Below are positions 55,249-62,931 of a DNA stretch of 64,000 nucleotides, piece by piece. The stretch's first letter is position 1. Each line of letters opens with the position of its first letter. The stretch covers positions 2,084,001-2,148,000 of the forward strand of contig NZ_CP100390.1 of NCBI RefSeq assembly GCF_026016465.1, in the 5' to 3' direction. A program made the position numbers and the translations under genes. The notes beneath the pieces were generated by a model. That model was not told the origin of the DNA. It searched no databases and saw nothing but the letters and a program-made list of their open reading frames with translations. Source of the stretch: Alkalimarinus alittae. Its GTDB lineage: Bacteria > Pseudomonadota > Gammaproteobacteria > Pseudomonadales > Oleiphilaceae.

Positions 55249-58200
55249 TTAACGTGTGAATTTTGCTGTGGTGTTGGTGAACGAAGACCCTCCTTTGTCA
55301 CCACCTCCATTGATAAAAAGTACATTATCGATGGTTGAGAAGGCTGCGCCGTGGCGTGGGTATGGCGTAACGGGTAACGGAGTCCAGGTGTTGTAGATAG
55401 GGTCATATTCTTCATTTTGGTTGAATATAGCGTCGGGGTCGCTGTCGTTATACTCTCCGCCAATCACTTGAATTTTTTCATTTAGCGTACTAGTCACCAT
55501 TGTTCGGCGACCTGTAGGCATGTTTGCGATAAAGTTCCAGCTATTACTGAGTGGGTCATAGACTTCGCCAGATGATTTGGTTCCGTTTATTGTGACGCCA
55601 CTTGATGTACGCTCTCGACCGCCGATCACATAAAGTTTGTCGTTTATGACAGCTGTACCTGGGTTATCTCTTGCTTCTGCCATAGCGGGGCCTGACGACC
55701 AACTATCAGATAGCGGGTGGTATATCTCTAGCACATTTATAGACTGGCCTGTGTCATCCATGCCGCCAACGATATAGATAAGCCCATTGATAACCTCTGC
55801 CCTTATTCCGCCTCTTGCAGTGGGCATGTTAGCAATCGTACTCCAGGTATCGTTCGTTATGTCATATTTATAGGCATTTGATACAGCACCCGAAAAGGGA
55901 CGTGTCGACCCACCAAATACATATAGCGAATTACCTAGTGCAACGGCTGCGGGGTTTTCAACAGGGGCGCCTGGTTTTTCGGCGAGTTGCGTCCATGTGT
56001 CACTGTTTGTTGAGTACTTATAAAGGCTATTAACAGGTCCTGATGCCGTTTTACCGCCGACGGTGTATAAATCGCCATTGCTTGACGTGCTACCTGTATC
56101 GAGTAACGCGATAGGTGAGTTTGATAGTGATTCCCAGCAGCCGTTTGAGATAGGCCTTAGGGATGTTATTTTTCCATTGCCAAACTCGGCAACGAACAGG
56201 TCGCCTGTTGTATTTTCAGATAATGTAAGCGGATCATTAAAGCTACCGACAAGGCTGTCTTGATAAACGACACCGTCACCCGTTTCATTGAGTACCACTC
56301 GTACTATGTTGTCGCCTAATGAGTAATTGGTAATTAATAAATTACCCTTAAGTTGCCCGCACGCTGTATTCGATTTGTATTCAATAATCCCATTTGATGA
56401 TGTATGTGAGCCCATTATGGCCATTGGGGGCTCATAATTTAGTGACGGAGTCACACCTTGGTAGCTACCGTCTTTAAAGATACATTCATCAATAGAAGGA
56501 TTGGGATGCCCGTAGAACTTGCCCTCTTGAAGCCTCTGAAGAAGGTCTGGTTGTTCAAGTGGGTTTTGGCCGCCTGCATTCCAAGGGTCAGCACTTGCAA
56601 AGCCTGAGCAGTCTGGATAGGGCTGAGCGGGGAATGCCCCTGTTACACCTAAGCCGTTATCGGGGGCGTAAACATGACCACTAGAATGGAACACAAAATC
56701 ATAGGTGTTGCGTAGTCCGGTAGAGTACGTCATCACATCGCAAGGTGCTGGGCCGTATATATCGCTATTATTAGCACAGCTACCGTCAAAGCTAGGTGAG
56801 AACACATCGGCTACGACTAGTGCCGCAGAGAGGGGTTGCTCTTCTCTATCACCAAACTCTGTTGGGACGGTAACTGGCGCGCCTGCGCCAGTATTGCCGC
56901 CTATTGCAATATATAAACGGTCATCTGGGCCAAAGTGTAAGCTGTTGGGGGCATGATTAGCTTTGGCTCTTGGTAGCCCGGTGATAATATCTTCAGCAAC
57001 CGTAAAGCCTGGGCCACTCAGTTTTGTGACAGTGCCTGAGTTAGCTAGGCCGTTATCTACCGATGGACTAGAGTGTGAAACCCAGAGTGAAAAATCATTA
57101 GGGTCACTTATATTATCGTGATGGAGGGTAATCCCGAGGGTGAGTCTTCCTCCGTGTTTATCGGTTAATCCATTGAGTATTTCATCATCGATTACATTAA
57201 GGTTGTTGTCATAGGTTAGTGCATGGATCGTACCGAATAGTTCGGTTACATAGAGTCTGCCATCAGGTGCCCACACCATGCTGGTAGGAAAGCTTAAACC
57301 GTAAGACTTCCGTGTAAAATCTAGGCTTGAGCCATCTGGTGGGGTAAAACTTTCGACAATTGTAAAATGATCAAATGCGTAAGTAATAGGGGATGCATTA
57401 TGTCGGCTGGTTACAAATATGCCAGCAAAGGTGCGAGTGCCTATTTCAGGGTCTATTCCTGCGGCATCAAAACTAAACATTTCGGGGGAGATAGTAAAGG
57501 TATCGATTTTATGCTCTTCCCCTCCGTTTATTGAATAGTAACCACTGACTGTTTTGCTTGATGGGGTTGCTATGAACCTAAAGGTAATGTCTGAAGCAGA
57601 GACATCGGATATATATTTTGATGTTGTTTTTGTAATAACCCCTTCGTTTTCATAGGCTAGCTCAACTTTAGAGCCTGCAGGTGTAGAAAGAAGAATAAGT
57701 TTAATGTAGTGGTCTTCATCGAACCCTAACCATAAACCCGCTTGCTCAAACTTGCCATCGCCTTTTGGTGGCGATATCAATGTGGTTGATATATCCGCTA
57801 TCTGATTTGGGCCAGCGAAACCAACACCTAATGCGTTGTTGAGATTATTATTACCGAGGTACTGAATGCCTTGTGTTGTCGTTAAGTGGAGTGCGCCTGA
57901 GTCAGTATCTAGTTCGATATTATTAGCGAGCAACCCACCACCCAGGCTACTGGGTTGAACATAAGTAAAGCCCGTTCCTATATTATTTTTATCGTTAATA
58001 TGCCCGCTATCTGTATCAAAATTAAGCTCATAAGGCAGCGATACTTTAATATCTGAGCAGATAACTGGCGCGCACTTGTCGTTACTGGCAATAGATGCAT
58101 TGACTACAACCGTTATAGCATCATAGGCGCTAGCGGTAATTGTGAGCACCCCTTGATGGCTGCCAATAGCGAGTGCGTTTGTGTCGACATTTATGGTGAT

Positions 58201-59733
58201 ATCTTCGGGGGTAAAACCACTCGCTGAACTGGCTGTTAGCCATGCTGAGTCACTGCTGATTGAGTAGTGAGTGCTGGCGCTATCGCTCGTTGAAAGGTTA
58301 ACCGTTCGAGTGATGTGTCCTTTGTTGGGTTGGCTGGCTATGTTAAGTGTGTTGCTATCAACCTGTAGTGCGTGACTATCGTTTGAGACCGTTAGTGATA
58401 TAGGAAGAAATGCGGTATCAAAACCCGGTGATGAAACCTGTATATTGGCTGAATAGTTACCAGCACTCAGACCTGCGGCATCTAGCGTAACCGTTAGTGT
58501 TTCGGGGGCGTCTGATGATGCTGGACTAACGGATAGCCAGCTTTCACTACTGACTGCGTTGTAGAGTGGGCTAGAGCCATCAGCTGCGGCGTTTAAGCCC
58601 AATAGCACGTTAATGGCAATGGGGGATTCCCCTGATATTAAAGATTCACTGACGCTTGAGGGGGAGAATATAAACCCTTTTGAAGCGTTCACAACGTCAA
58701 AATTAGCGGTCAGTACTTCTTCACTTGAGTCATCTAGAATCACCTTTGCGTGCAGGGTATGTGCGCCATCACTTAGGGTGTGGGTATCAAGCGGAATAGC
58801 GTTATTATTGGTTTTGGTGCCATTTAGGTCAAATGGTTTAACATTTTCAATTTTTGTGGGCGTGCCGCTCATGGATTTATCTACGTAAAAACGGACTTGT
58901 TTAACGCCTTCTTCAGGTGAGATAAAAATATGGGCATCCCCTCTGAGCGCAGTACCGGCCAATGCACTGGGTGATGATCGATCGTCGCTCATACTGGTTA
59001 ATAGTTGATAGCTACCTGTGCTTTCTGGTGTGACTAATAGGCTAACCGTTAACTCTGCAGGTGCTAAGCCAGCTGCGGTAAAGCTAACGGTAGACGCATA
59101 GTTTCCGGGGGGCAGAGACGAGGTGTTTAGAAGAATATTTATAGTAGCCGGTGTCGTGGATGATGATGCGTTTATATCTAACCATGAAGTAGATTCTGAA
59201 GCGGTGAAGGTAGGGCTGCTGCCATCGTTTGTAGTCAGTGTGGTGCTAAGGGTTGCTGACGGCGTACCTTCGGTAACTCGGGTGGATAATAACGCATCAC
59301 CTAATAGTAAACTTGGTTCGTTATTGGCCACTAAAAACTGAGACTCTAGTACTTCAATGCTGCCAGTGTTATTTTCGAGTTCGACTGTTAGGGTGTGGTA
59401 GCCATCTAGTATTGTGTTGGTATCAAAGGCAATTGCGCTGTCGTCTGGGTGTGTACCCGCAAAATCATAAGGGCCTAAGTTTTCAATTTTGGTGGGTGAG
59501 GTGCTAGTGCTTGTATCAAGATAAAATCGGACTTGTTTGGTTGAGTCTTGAGTTGATTCAACAAAAATATGGGTGTTACCCACTAAGGATGCACCGTCTA
59601 ATAAGACAGACGCGCTACGACTCGGCTCAGGGCTTATGCGAATCTCTGATGCGTTAGCCTGTAATGAAAATGCGTGTAGTAGAAGTGCAGTTGAGAGTAA
59701 TAGAAATGAGAGAACACTTTTTATTATTTGCAT
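55249..59733 (-). CDS. Large secreted Ig/BACON-propeller-Kelch protein
   Basis: 1494 aa with a signal peptide (about 1-28). Domains: two related units of Ig-like (VRFYLD / VRFYVD) plus BACON-like modules (about 30-235, 236-450); a third BACON-like module (about 451-550); a concanavalin/LamG-like stretch (about 565-800); a glucose/sorbosone dehydrogenase-like six-bladed propeller (about 815-1180, PTSMVWAPDGRLYVTE, NHAPNSLHFGPDDRLYIAIGG, YSTGLRNTYDFVF); and about five or six Kelch repeats (about 1185-1494, with IYIVGG, LYVIGG, IQVIGG). There is no PEP-CTERM tail. It is probably extracellular and may interact with sugar polymers; an enzymatic role is unproven. Confidence 0.85.
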   Translation of the reverse strand: MQIIKSVLSFLLLSTALLLHAFSLQANASEIRISPEPSRSASVLLDGASLVGNTHIFVESTQDSTKQVRFYLDTSTSTSPTKIENLGPYDFAGTHPDDSAIAFDTNTILDGYHTLTVELENNTGSIEVLESQFLVANNEPSLLLGDALLSTRVTEGTPSATLSTTLTTNDGSSPTFTASESTSWLDINASSSTTPATINILLNTSSLPPGNYASTVSFTAAGLAPAELTVSLLVTPESTGSYQLLTSMSDDRSSPSALAGTALRGDAHIFISPEEGVKQVRFYVDKSMSGTPTKIENVKPFDLNGTKTNNNAIPLDTHTLSDGAHTLHAKVILDDSSEEVLTANFDVVNASKGFIFSPSSVSESLISGESPIAINVLLGLNAAADGSSPLYNAVSSESWLSVSPASSDAPETLTVTLDAAGLSAGNYSANIQVSSPGFDTAFLPISLTVSNDSHALQVDSNTLNIASQPNKGHITRTVNLSTSDSASTHYSISSDSAWLTASSASGFTPEDITINVDTNALAIGSHQGVLTITASAYDAITVVVNASIASNDKCAPVICSDIKVSLPYELNFDTDSGHINDKNNIGTGFTYVQPSSLGGGLLANNIELDTDSGALHLTTTQGIQYLGNNNLNNALGVGFAGPNQIADISTTLISPPKGDGKFEQAGLWLGFDEDHYIKLILLSTPAGSKVELAYENEGVITKTTSKYISDVSASDITFRFIATPSSKTVSGYYSINGGEEHKIDTFTISPEMFSFDAAGIDPEIGTRTFAGIFVTSRHNASPITYAFDHFTIVESFTPPDGSSLDFTRKSYGLSFPTSMVWAPDGRLYVTELFGTIHALTYDNNLNVIDDEILNGLTDKHGGRLTLGITLHHDNISDPNDFSLWVSHSSPSVDNGLANSGTVTKLSGPGFTVAEDIITGLPRAKANHAPNSLHFGPDDRLYIAIGGNTGAGAPVTVPTEFGDREEQPLSAALVVADVFSPSFDGSCANNSDIYGPAPCDVMTYSTGLRNTYDFVFHSSGHVYAPDNGLGVTGAFPAQPYPDCSGFASADPWNAGGQNPLEQPDLLQRLQEGKFYGHPNPSIDECIFKDGSYQGVTPSLNYEPPMAIMGSHTSSNGIIEYKSNTACGQLKGNLLITNYSLGDNIVRVVLNETGDGVVYQDSLVGSFNDPLTLSENTTGDLFVAEFGNGKITSLRPISNGCWESLSNSPIALLDTGSTSSNGDLYTVGGKTASGPVNSLYKYSTNSDTWTQLAEKPGAPVENPAAVALGNSLYVFGGSTRPFSGAVSNAYKYDITNDTWSTIANMPTARGGIRAEVINGLIYIVGGMDDTGQSINVLEIYHPLSDSWSSGPAMAEARDNPGTAVINDKLYVIGGRERTSSGVTINGTKSSGEVYDPLSNSWNFIANMPTGRRTMVTSTLNEKIQVIGGEYNDSDPDAIFNQNEEYDPIYNTWTPLPVTPYPRHGAAFSTIDNVLFINGGGDKGGSSFTNTTAKFTR

Positions 59734-59779
59734 TGTTTATTCCTCGTGTGGATTGCGAGAAATAGTGCAAAAAACGATC

Positions 59780-59797
59780 AAACAATACTAAAGCCAA
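59780..59797 (-). promoter_or_regulatory. Weak sigma-54-like element before the Kelch protein gene
   Basis: The minus strand reads TTGGCTTTAGTATTGTTT: GG then 10 bases then GT, one base off the usual GC. It ends 48 nt before the start codon, the same distance as the better candidate before PEP-CTERM gene 1. Confidence 0.35.
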
Positions 59798-59858
59798 CAT
59801 AAAACATAAGGTTATAACTCAACATTAAACTTATTAGGGCTTATTTAGTGTTTATGTG

Positions 59859-59890
59859 TAAATTAATGTGACATCTATCACATTAATTTA
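59859..59890. promoter_or_regulatory. CRP-type palindrome
   Basis: Perfect 13-bp arms TAAATTAATGTGA / TCACATTAATTTA around CATCTA. The core TGTGA-N6-TCACA is the exact CRP/Vfr consensus. Its centre is about 142 nt upstream of the Kelch gene start. It overlaps the stop codon of the exosortase gene, so it can also fold as an mRNA hairpin, though no T-tract follows. Confidence 0.65.
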
Positions 59891-61414
59891 ATGATTATTA
59901 AGTTGGCTTTTAAAATGGGTGATTAGAGGGTAGTTATCACCAATAAAATTGATAACAGAAGCCTTTTCGCTATTACAGTCGCTTTCACATTGTATGCGTG
60001 TGTAGATAAGCGTTGATTCTGGGCTGCCGACTAAAGGCCTTACCACTTCTAATAGTTTTGCGCCGATACGGTTGCTGGTTGCCATGTAAGAAACAAGGTA
60101 TTGATAGCCGATGAGTTCTCGCTGACCTTTTCTGTTTTTGATAACGGTATAACTAAAGTCATTATCTTCAATGCTGAGTCGGCCAGAGGATGTAGTGATA
60201 AATGCGTCTTGATCATATAAGCGGTTATTAAAATTAATCAGTTCTTTTCCTGGCGCTTGTTGTATGTAGCTCCTGATGGATAGCTGTATTGTGTTTTCGC
60301 CATTTGAATAGATTGCATCAAATTGACTATCGGGTGATTTGAAATCAGGCGGGGAGATTAAGCTGCTGTTGAGGTAGCTGCGATGCCACTCACCTAAAGT
60401 AGAGTCGACTTTAACATCAATAGTCTTATGGTTGCTTGTATTGTTGCCCATTGAGTTGATCGCGTATAGCGGGGCTGCAAATGCCGCTACAAATGCAACC
60501 GCACTATATAATAGTGCAATAGCGGTGTTAGTGCTGTGTTGATTAGCAGGTTCTTCAGCAGGCGCTTGTACTGCAACGTCGCCTTCTTCATGAGTTCGTT
60601 CTAGCTTATTAGCAATAAAAAATAGCGGGATAAGCGTAATAGCAAAAACCAACCATCCAAAGTGATCATGCTCATTAATCAGCGAGCTTTCCATGTGCGT
60701 TACATGGCCGGCGAGTATGATAATAAAGACTCTTATCCAGTTGGCCAGAAGCGCTAATAAGATACCGATTAAAATAAGCGTGGCGGCAGACTTAATGCGC
60801 GTGAAATTAAGGTAGCTATAAAGTGATGTTAGCGTGATGCTGATGATTAGGTAGCGTAAACCCGAGCAACCACCGGCAATTTCAAATTTACCCACAGATA
60901 TTGTTACGAACACGTCTTCTATATGTGCTTCAACTCCTACCAGTGCAAGCAGGTAACCGTTTATATCTGTGGTGATATATTGAAGGGGAACTGTAAATAC
61001 ATCCCAAAAAGGAATAGCAAAATAGAGAAAACCGATAGGGAAAATAACGTGTTTAGCGGTATTCCACCCCAGTAACGAATAACAGAAAAGCCAAATTAAC
61101 CAAGGTAAAAGTAACTGCTGAATGGCTTCTATACTGGCGTAGTACGCTAAAAGCCATAAAACGCTAGAGCCAAAGATAAGAACAACCCCAAACCAGGCGG
61201 GTTTAAGTGCTAATGAGGGAATTGATTTGAACTTAGCCAATAAATAAAAGGCGCTAATGCCTAATACTAAAATACCATGAGAGTATGACTCGTCGAATTT
61301 GTTCCAGCGTGCCCAAAGGTCAACAAGGGTGGTGTAATATGCATAGATGAATAGGCTTAAAAAGCCCACGAACAAGGTGAGAAATGTTTTTTTCTGTACT
61401 GCTAGGGTATGCAT
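59888..61414 (-). CDS. Exosortase fused to an EpsI domain
   Basis: 508 aa. Residues 10-270 form the multi-helix exosortase core. The catalytic Cys is C183 in AGGCSGLRYLI, the Arg is R228 in ANWIRVF, and the His is H249 in HDHFGW. Residues about 295-508 are the periplasmic EpsI-type domain (SYIQQAPGKELINFNNRLYDQD; VVRPLVGSPESTLIYTRI). Exosortases cut PEP-CTERM proteins at the inner membrane, and two such substrates are encoded nearby. The gene context suggests the XrtA group, although the His motif differs from the common DHLIYGW form. AAGGAA precedes the ATG. Confidence 0.92.
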   Translation of the reverse strand: MHTLAVQKKTFLTLFVGFLSLFIYAYYTTLVDLWARWNKFDESYSHGILVLGISAFYLLAKFKSIPSLALKPAWFGVVLIFGSSVLWLLAYYASIEAIQQLLLPWLIWLFCYSLLGWNTAKHVIFPIGFLYFAIPFWDVFTVPLQYITTDINGYLLALVGVEAHIEDVFVTISVGKFEIAGGCSGLRYLIISITLTSLYSYLNFTRIKSAATLILIGILLALLANWIRVFIIILAGHVTHMESSLINEHDHFGWLVFAITLIPLFFIANKLERTHEEGDVAVQAPAEEPANQHSTNTAIALLYSAVAFVAAFAAPLYAINSMGNNTSNHKTIDVKVDSTLGEWHRSYLNSSLISPPDFKSPDSQFDAIYSNGENTIQLSIRSYIQQAPGKELINFNNRLYDQDAFITTSSGRLSIEDNDFSYTVIKNRKGQRELIGYQYLVSYMATSNRIGAKLLEVVRPLVGSPESTLIYTRIQCESDCNSEKASVINFIGDNYPLITHFKSQLNNH

Positions 61415-61562
61415 ATTCCTTACCTGTTAGGAACTTCCGATGTAGAAGAGAGAATCTAGCAGATGTTGGGGTGTGGTTAAAGTGCATAGTCGTGTATTTT
61501 ACGGTTGTTAACTTTTTAGTTGATATAGATTGAGCGCTTTGCGCGAATGTTTAAAGTTAAGC

Positions 61563-61606
61563 GTGATTTATCTAGGTCGGGTTAAAATCCGACCTAGATA
61601 AATCAC
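61563..61606. repeat. Long perfect inverted repeat between exosortase and PEP-CTERM gene 2
   Basis: Arms of 18 bp, GTGATTTATCTAGGTCGG and its exact complement, around an 8-nt loop (GTTAAAAT). The inner part TAGGTCGGGTT…AATCCGACCTA resembles the stem of the dispersed repeat at 33095. No T-tract. It could be a MITE-like remnant or a factor-independent mRNA processing hairpin. Confidence 0.8.
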
Positions 61607-61673
61607 ATTACTCGACACACCAAATGCTGTGCTTTCGTGCAAAGGTCTCAGGTTTAATAATTCAATGTATTGA

Positions 61674-61697
61674 GGTGATTTATCCTTGTAGGTCACC
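61674..61697. repeat. Imperfect copy of the 61563 repeat arm
   Basis: It contains GTGATTTATC then TAGGTC with four extra bases (CTTG) between them, flanked by GGTGA/TCACC. It overlaps the stop codon of PEP-CTERM gene 2 (61693). Confidence 0.5.
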
Positions 61698-62253
61698 CCC
61701 TGCGGAGGGTGCTTTTTCTTGAGGGGTAAAGTACGCCTAATAAGCCCAGCCCTATAAGGGTTAGTGAGGAAGGTTCTGGTACTATAACTTCGCGGAAAAA
61801 AGGGTTGTTAAAATACCCTTCATCAGGTGTTTCGAATGTGAAAAAGTTTTCTAATGAGTTATCTGTGATTTTATAGCTTGTATAAGGCTCATTATTTGCA
61901 AACTCTAGGTGTAACGACCACTCAAAACCGGTTTCTCCGTCGGTATTGTTAAAATAGCCGCTTGCATTAAGTACGGGCATTCCTTCACCCACATATGAAG
62001 GTAGCTCATGGCTATACCGAACCCCCATCGATTTGTCTAAATTATATCCTATGCCATCAATTTCTAAAGATAAGCCAAATATCTCTAGCGGGTTGGTATC
62101 ATCGACGGTGAGCATAAAGTGATTGCCTGGTTTTGATATAGGCGTGTGGTCGTGGTCGAAATAGGTAAAACCTGCATCACCTGCAAACGTTATCATTTGG
62201 GCTTGGCATACCACAGGGGCTAACAGTGTTAATGCTAAGAGGCTCTTTTTCAT
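61693..62253 (-). CDS. PEP-CTERM protein 2 (exosortase substrate)
   Basis: 186 aa. The signal peptide MKKSLLALTLLAPVVCQAQ is followed by a beta-rich acidic domain (about 20-155) of no recognised family. The C-terminus VPEPSSLTLIGLGLLGVLYPSRKSTLRR is a full sorting signal, with a somewhat longer basic tail than usual. It lies next to the exosortase gene, which should process it. AAGGAAG is well placed before the ATG. It may be read from the promoter of the gene at 62768 because only 92 bp separates them. Confidence 0.92.
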   Translation of the reverse strand: MKKSLLALTLLAPVVCQAQMITFAGDAGFTYFDHDHTPISKPGNHFMLTVDDTNPLEIFGLSLEIDGIGYNLDKSMGVRYSHELPSYVGEGMPVLNASGYFNNTDGETGFEWSLHLEFANNEPYTSYKITDNSLENFFTFETPDEGYFNNPFFREVIVPEPSSLTLIGLGLLGVLYPSRKSTLRRG

Positions 62254-62275
62254 TTTTCTTCCTTGTATGGTTGTT

Positions 62276-62303
62276 AAGCTTTAGACGGGGTGGTTTAAAG
62301 CTT
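62276..62303. repeat. 8-bp inverted repeat upstream of PEP-CTERM gene 2
   Basis: AAGCTTTA-N12-TAAAGCTT, 23 bp before the start codon. It could be an operator or an attenuating hairpin. No T-tract. Confidence 0.35.
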
Positions 62304-62345
62304 GATAACCAAATCCCTATTGTTCGTTGTTTGCGTGAGTCGATT

Positions 62346-62768
62346 TTATTTATTACACGCCTGAATAACTTGTTCTAAATTGATGCTACTAAATGCATCG
62401 GGGTATTGATGATCATTTTTATCGGCACTGAGCCATATTTGTGGTGGCCATGCGGGGATGTTGCAAATGATTTGATAATCACCCGTGTCGCCTTTGCCAA
62501 GTACGCAAAGTGACGAGGGTAGCCATGCATCGCCTTCTTTGGGTGGTTCAACATTGATTGTTATATCTGCAGGTGTGATGTCTTCTAGGTTTTTACTACC
62601 AGATGCGGGTATTGTTACTGCTGTGCTCCCGCCCGACTGCGTAGAAGAAAGCCGTATTTCGGCTGCAGCCACTTGGGGTATGGTTATGCCTGAGAACTGT
62701 TGAGATGTCGCGTATTGTGCGGTGCTTGTTGACGCAATAATTAAAATCGATGTGACTGGAGTCGCCAT
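62346..62768 (-). CDS. Hypothetical protein encoded with PEP-CTERM gene 2
   Basis: 140 aa, with AAAAGGAC before the ATG. The first 18 residues are weakly hydrophobic (PVTSILIIASTS) but lack a basic start, so export is uncertain. The rest has AAAEIRLSSTQSGGSTAV, a Pro-rich middle (VEPPKEGDAWLPSSL), and two cysteines (SLCVLG, IICNIP) that could form a disulphide. The AEIRLS segment resembles the mature start of the Kelch protein (ASEIRIS). No known family is recognised. Confidence 0.6.
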   Translation of the reverse strand: MATPVTSILIIASTSTAQYATSQQFSGITIPQVAAAEIRLSSTQSGGSTAVTIPASGSKNLEDITPADITINVEPPKEGDAWLPSSLCVLGKGDTGDYQIICNIPAWPPQIWLSADKNDHQYPDAFSSINLEQVIQACNK

Positions 62769-62880
62769 GATTAAAGTCCTTTTTGCTTATTTGATTCGTC
62801 AAAGCTCTATTTATGAGCCAGTATATTAACAATGGTCTGAATTACAAGAACTTAACTCAGCTTAACTTAACATTTCTGAC

Positions 62881-62924
62881 ATAAAAATAGCGCTTTAAGT
62901 TTAAAATCTATACTAAAAGCGCTA
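62881..62924 (-). terminator. Terminator after the PA14-domain protein gene
   Basis: On the minus strand, stem TAGCGCTTT / AAAGCGCTA with a long loop of 19 nt, followed by TTTTTAT. It starts 8 bp after the stop at 62932. Confidence 0.7.
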
Positions 62925-62931
62925 TAGGGTT

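Noticed and set aside
61701-61726. Hairpin CACCC…GGGTG followed by CTTTTTCTT as a terminator
   Set aside because: It points rightward, but no rightward gene precedes it; it lies in the coding end of the leftward PEP-CTERM gene.
62790-62815. Possible sigma-54 promoter before the hypothetical gene at 62768
   Set aside because: On the minus strand TGGCTCATAAATAGA has GA at the -12 position and the GC is two bases too far.
62596-62832. 78-codon frame on the minus strand overlapping the hypothetical gene
   Set aside because: It lies in another frame of a gene with a good ribosome site and has no recognisable protein features.
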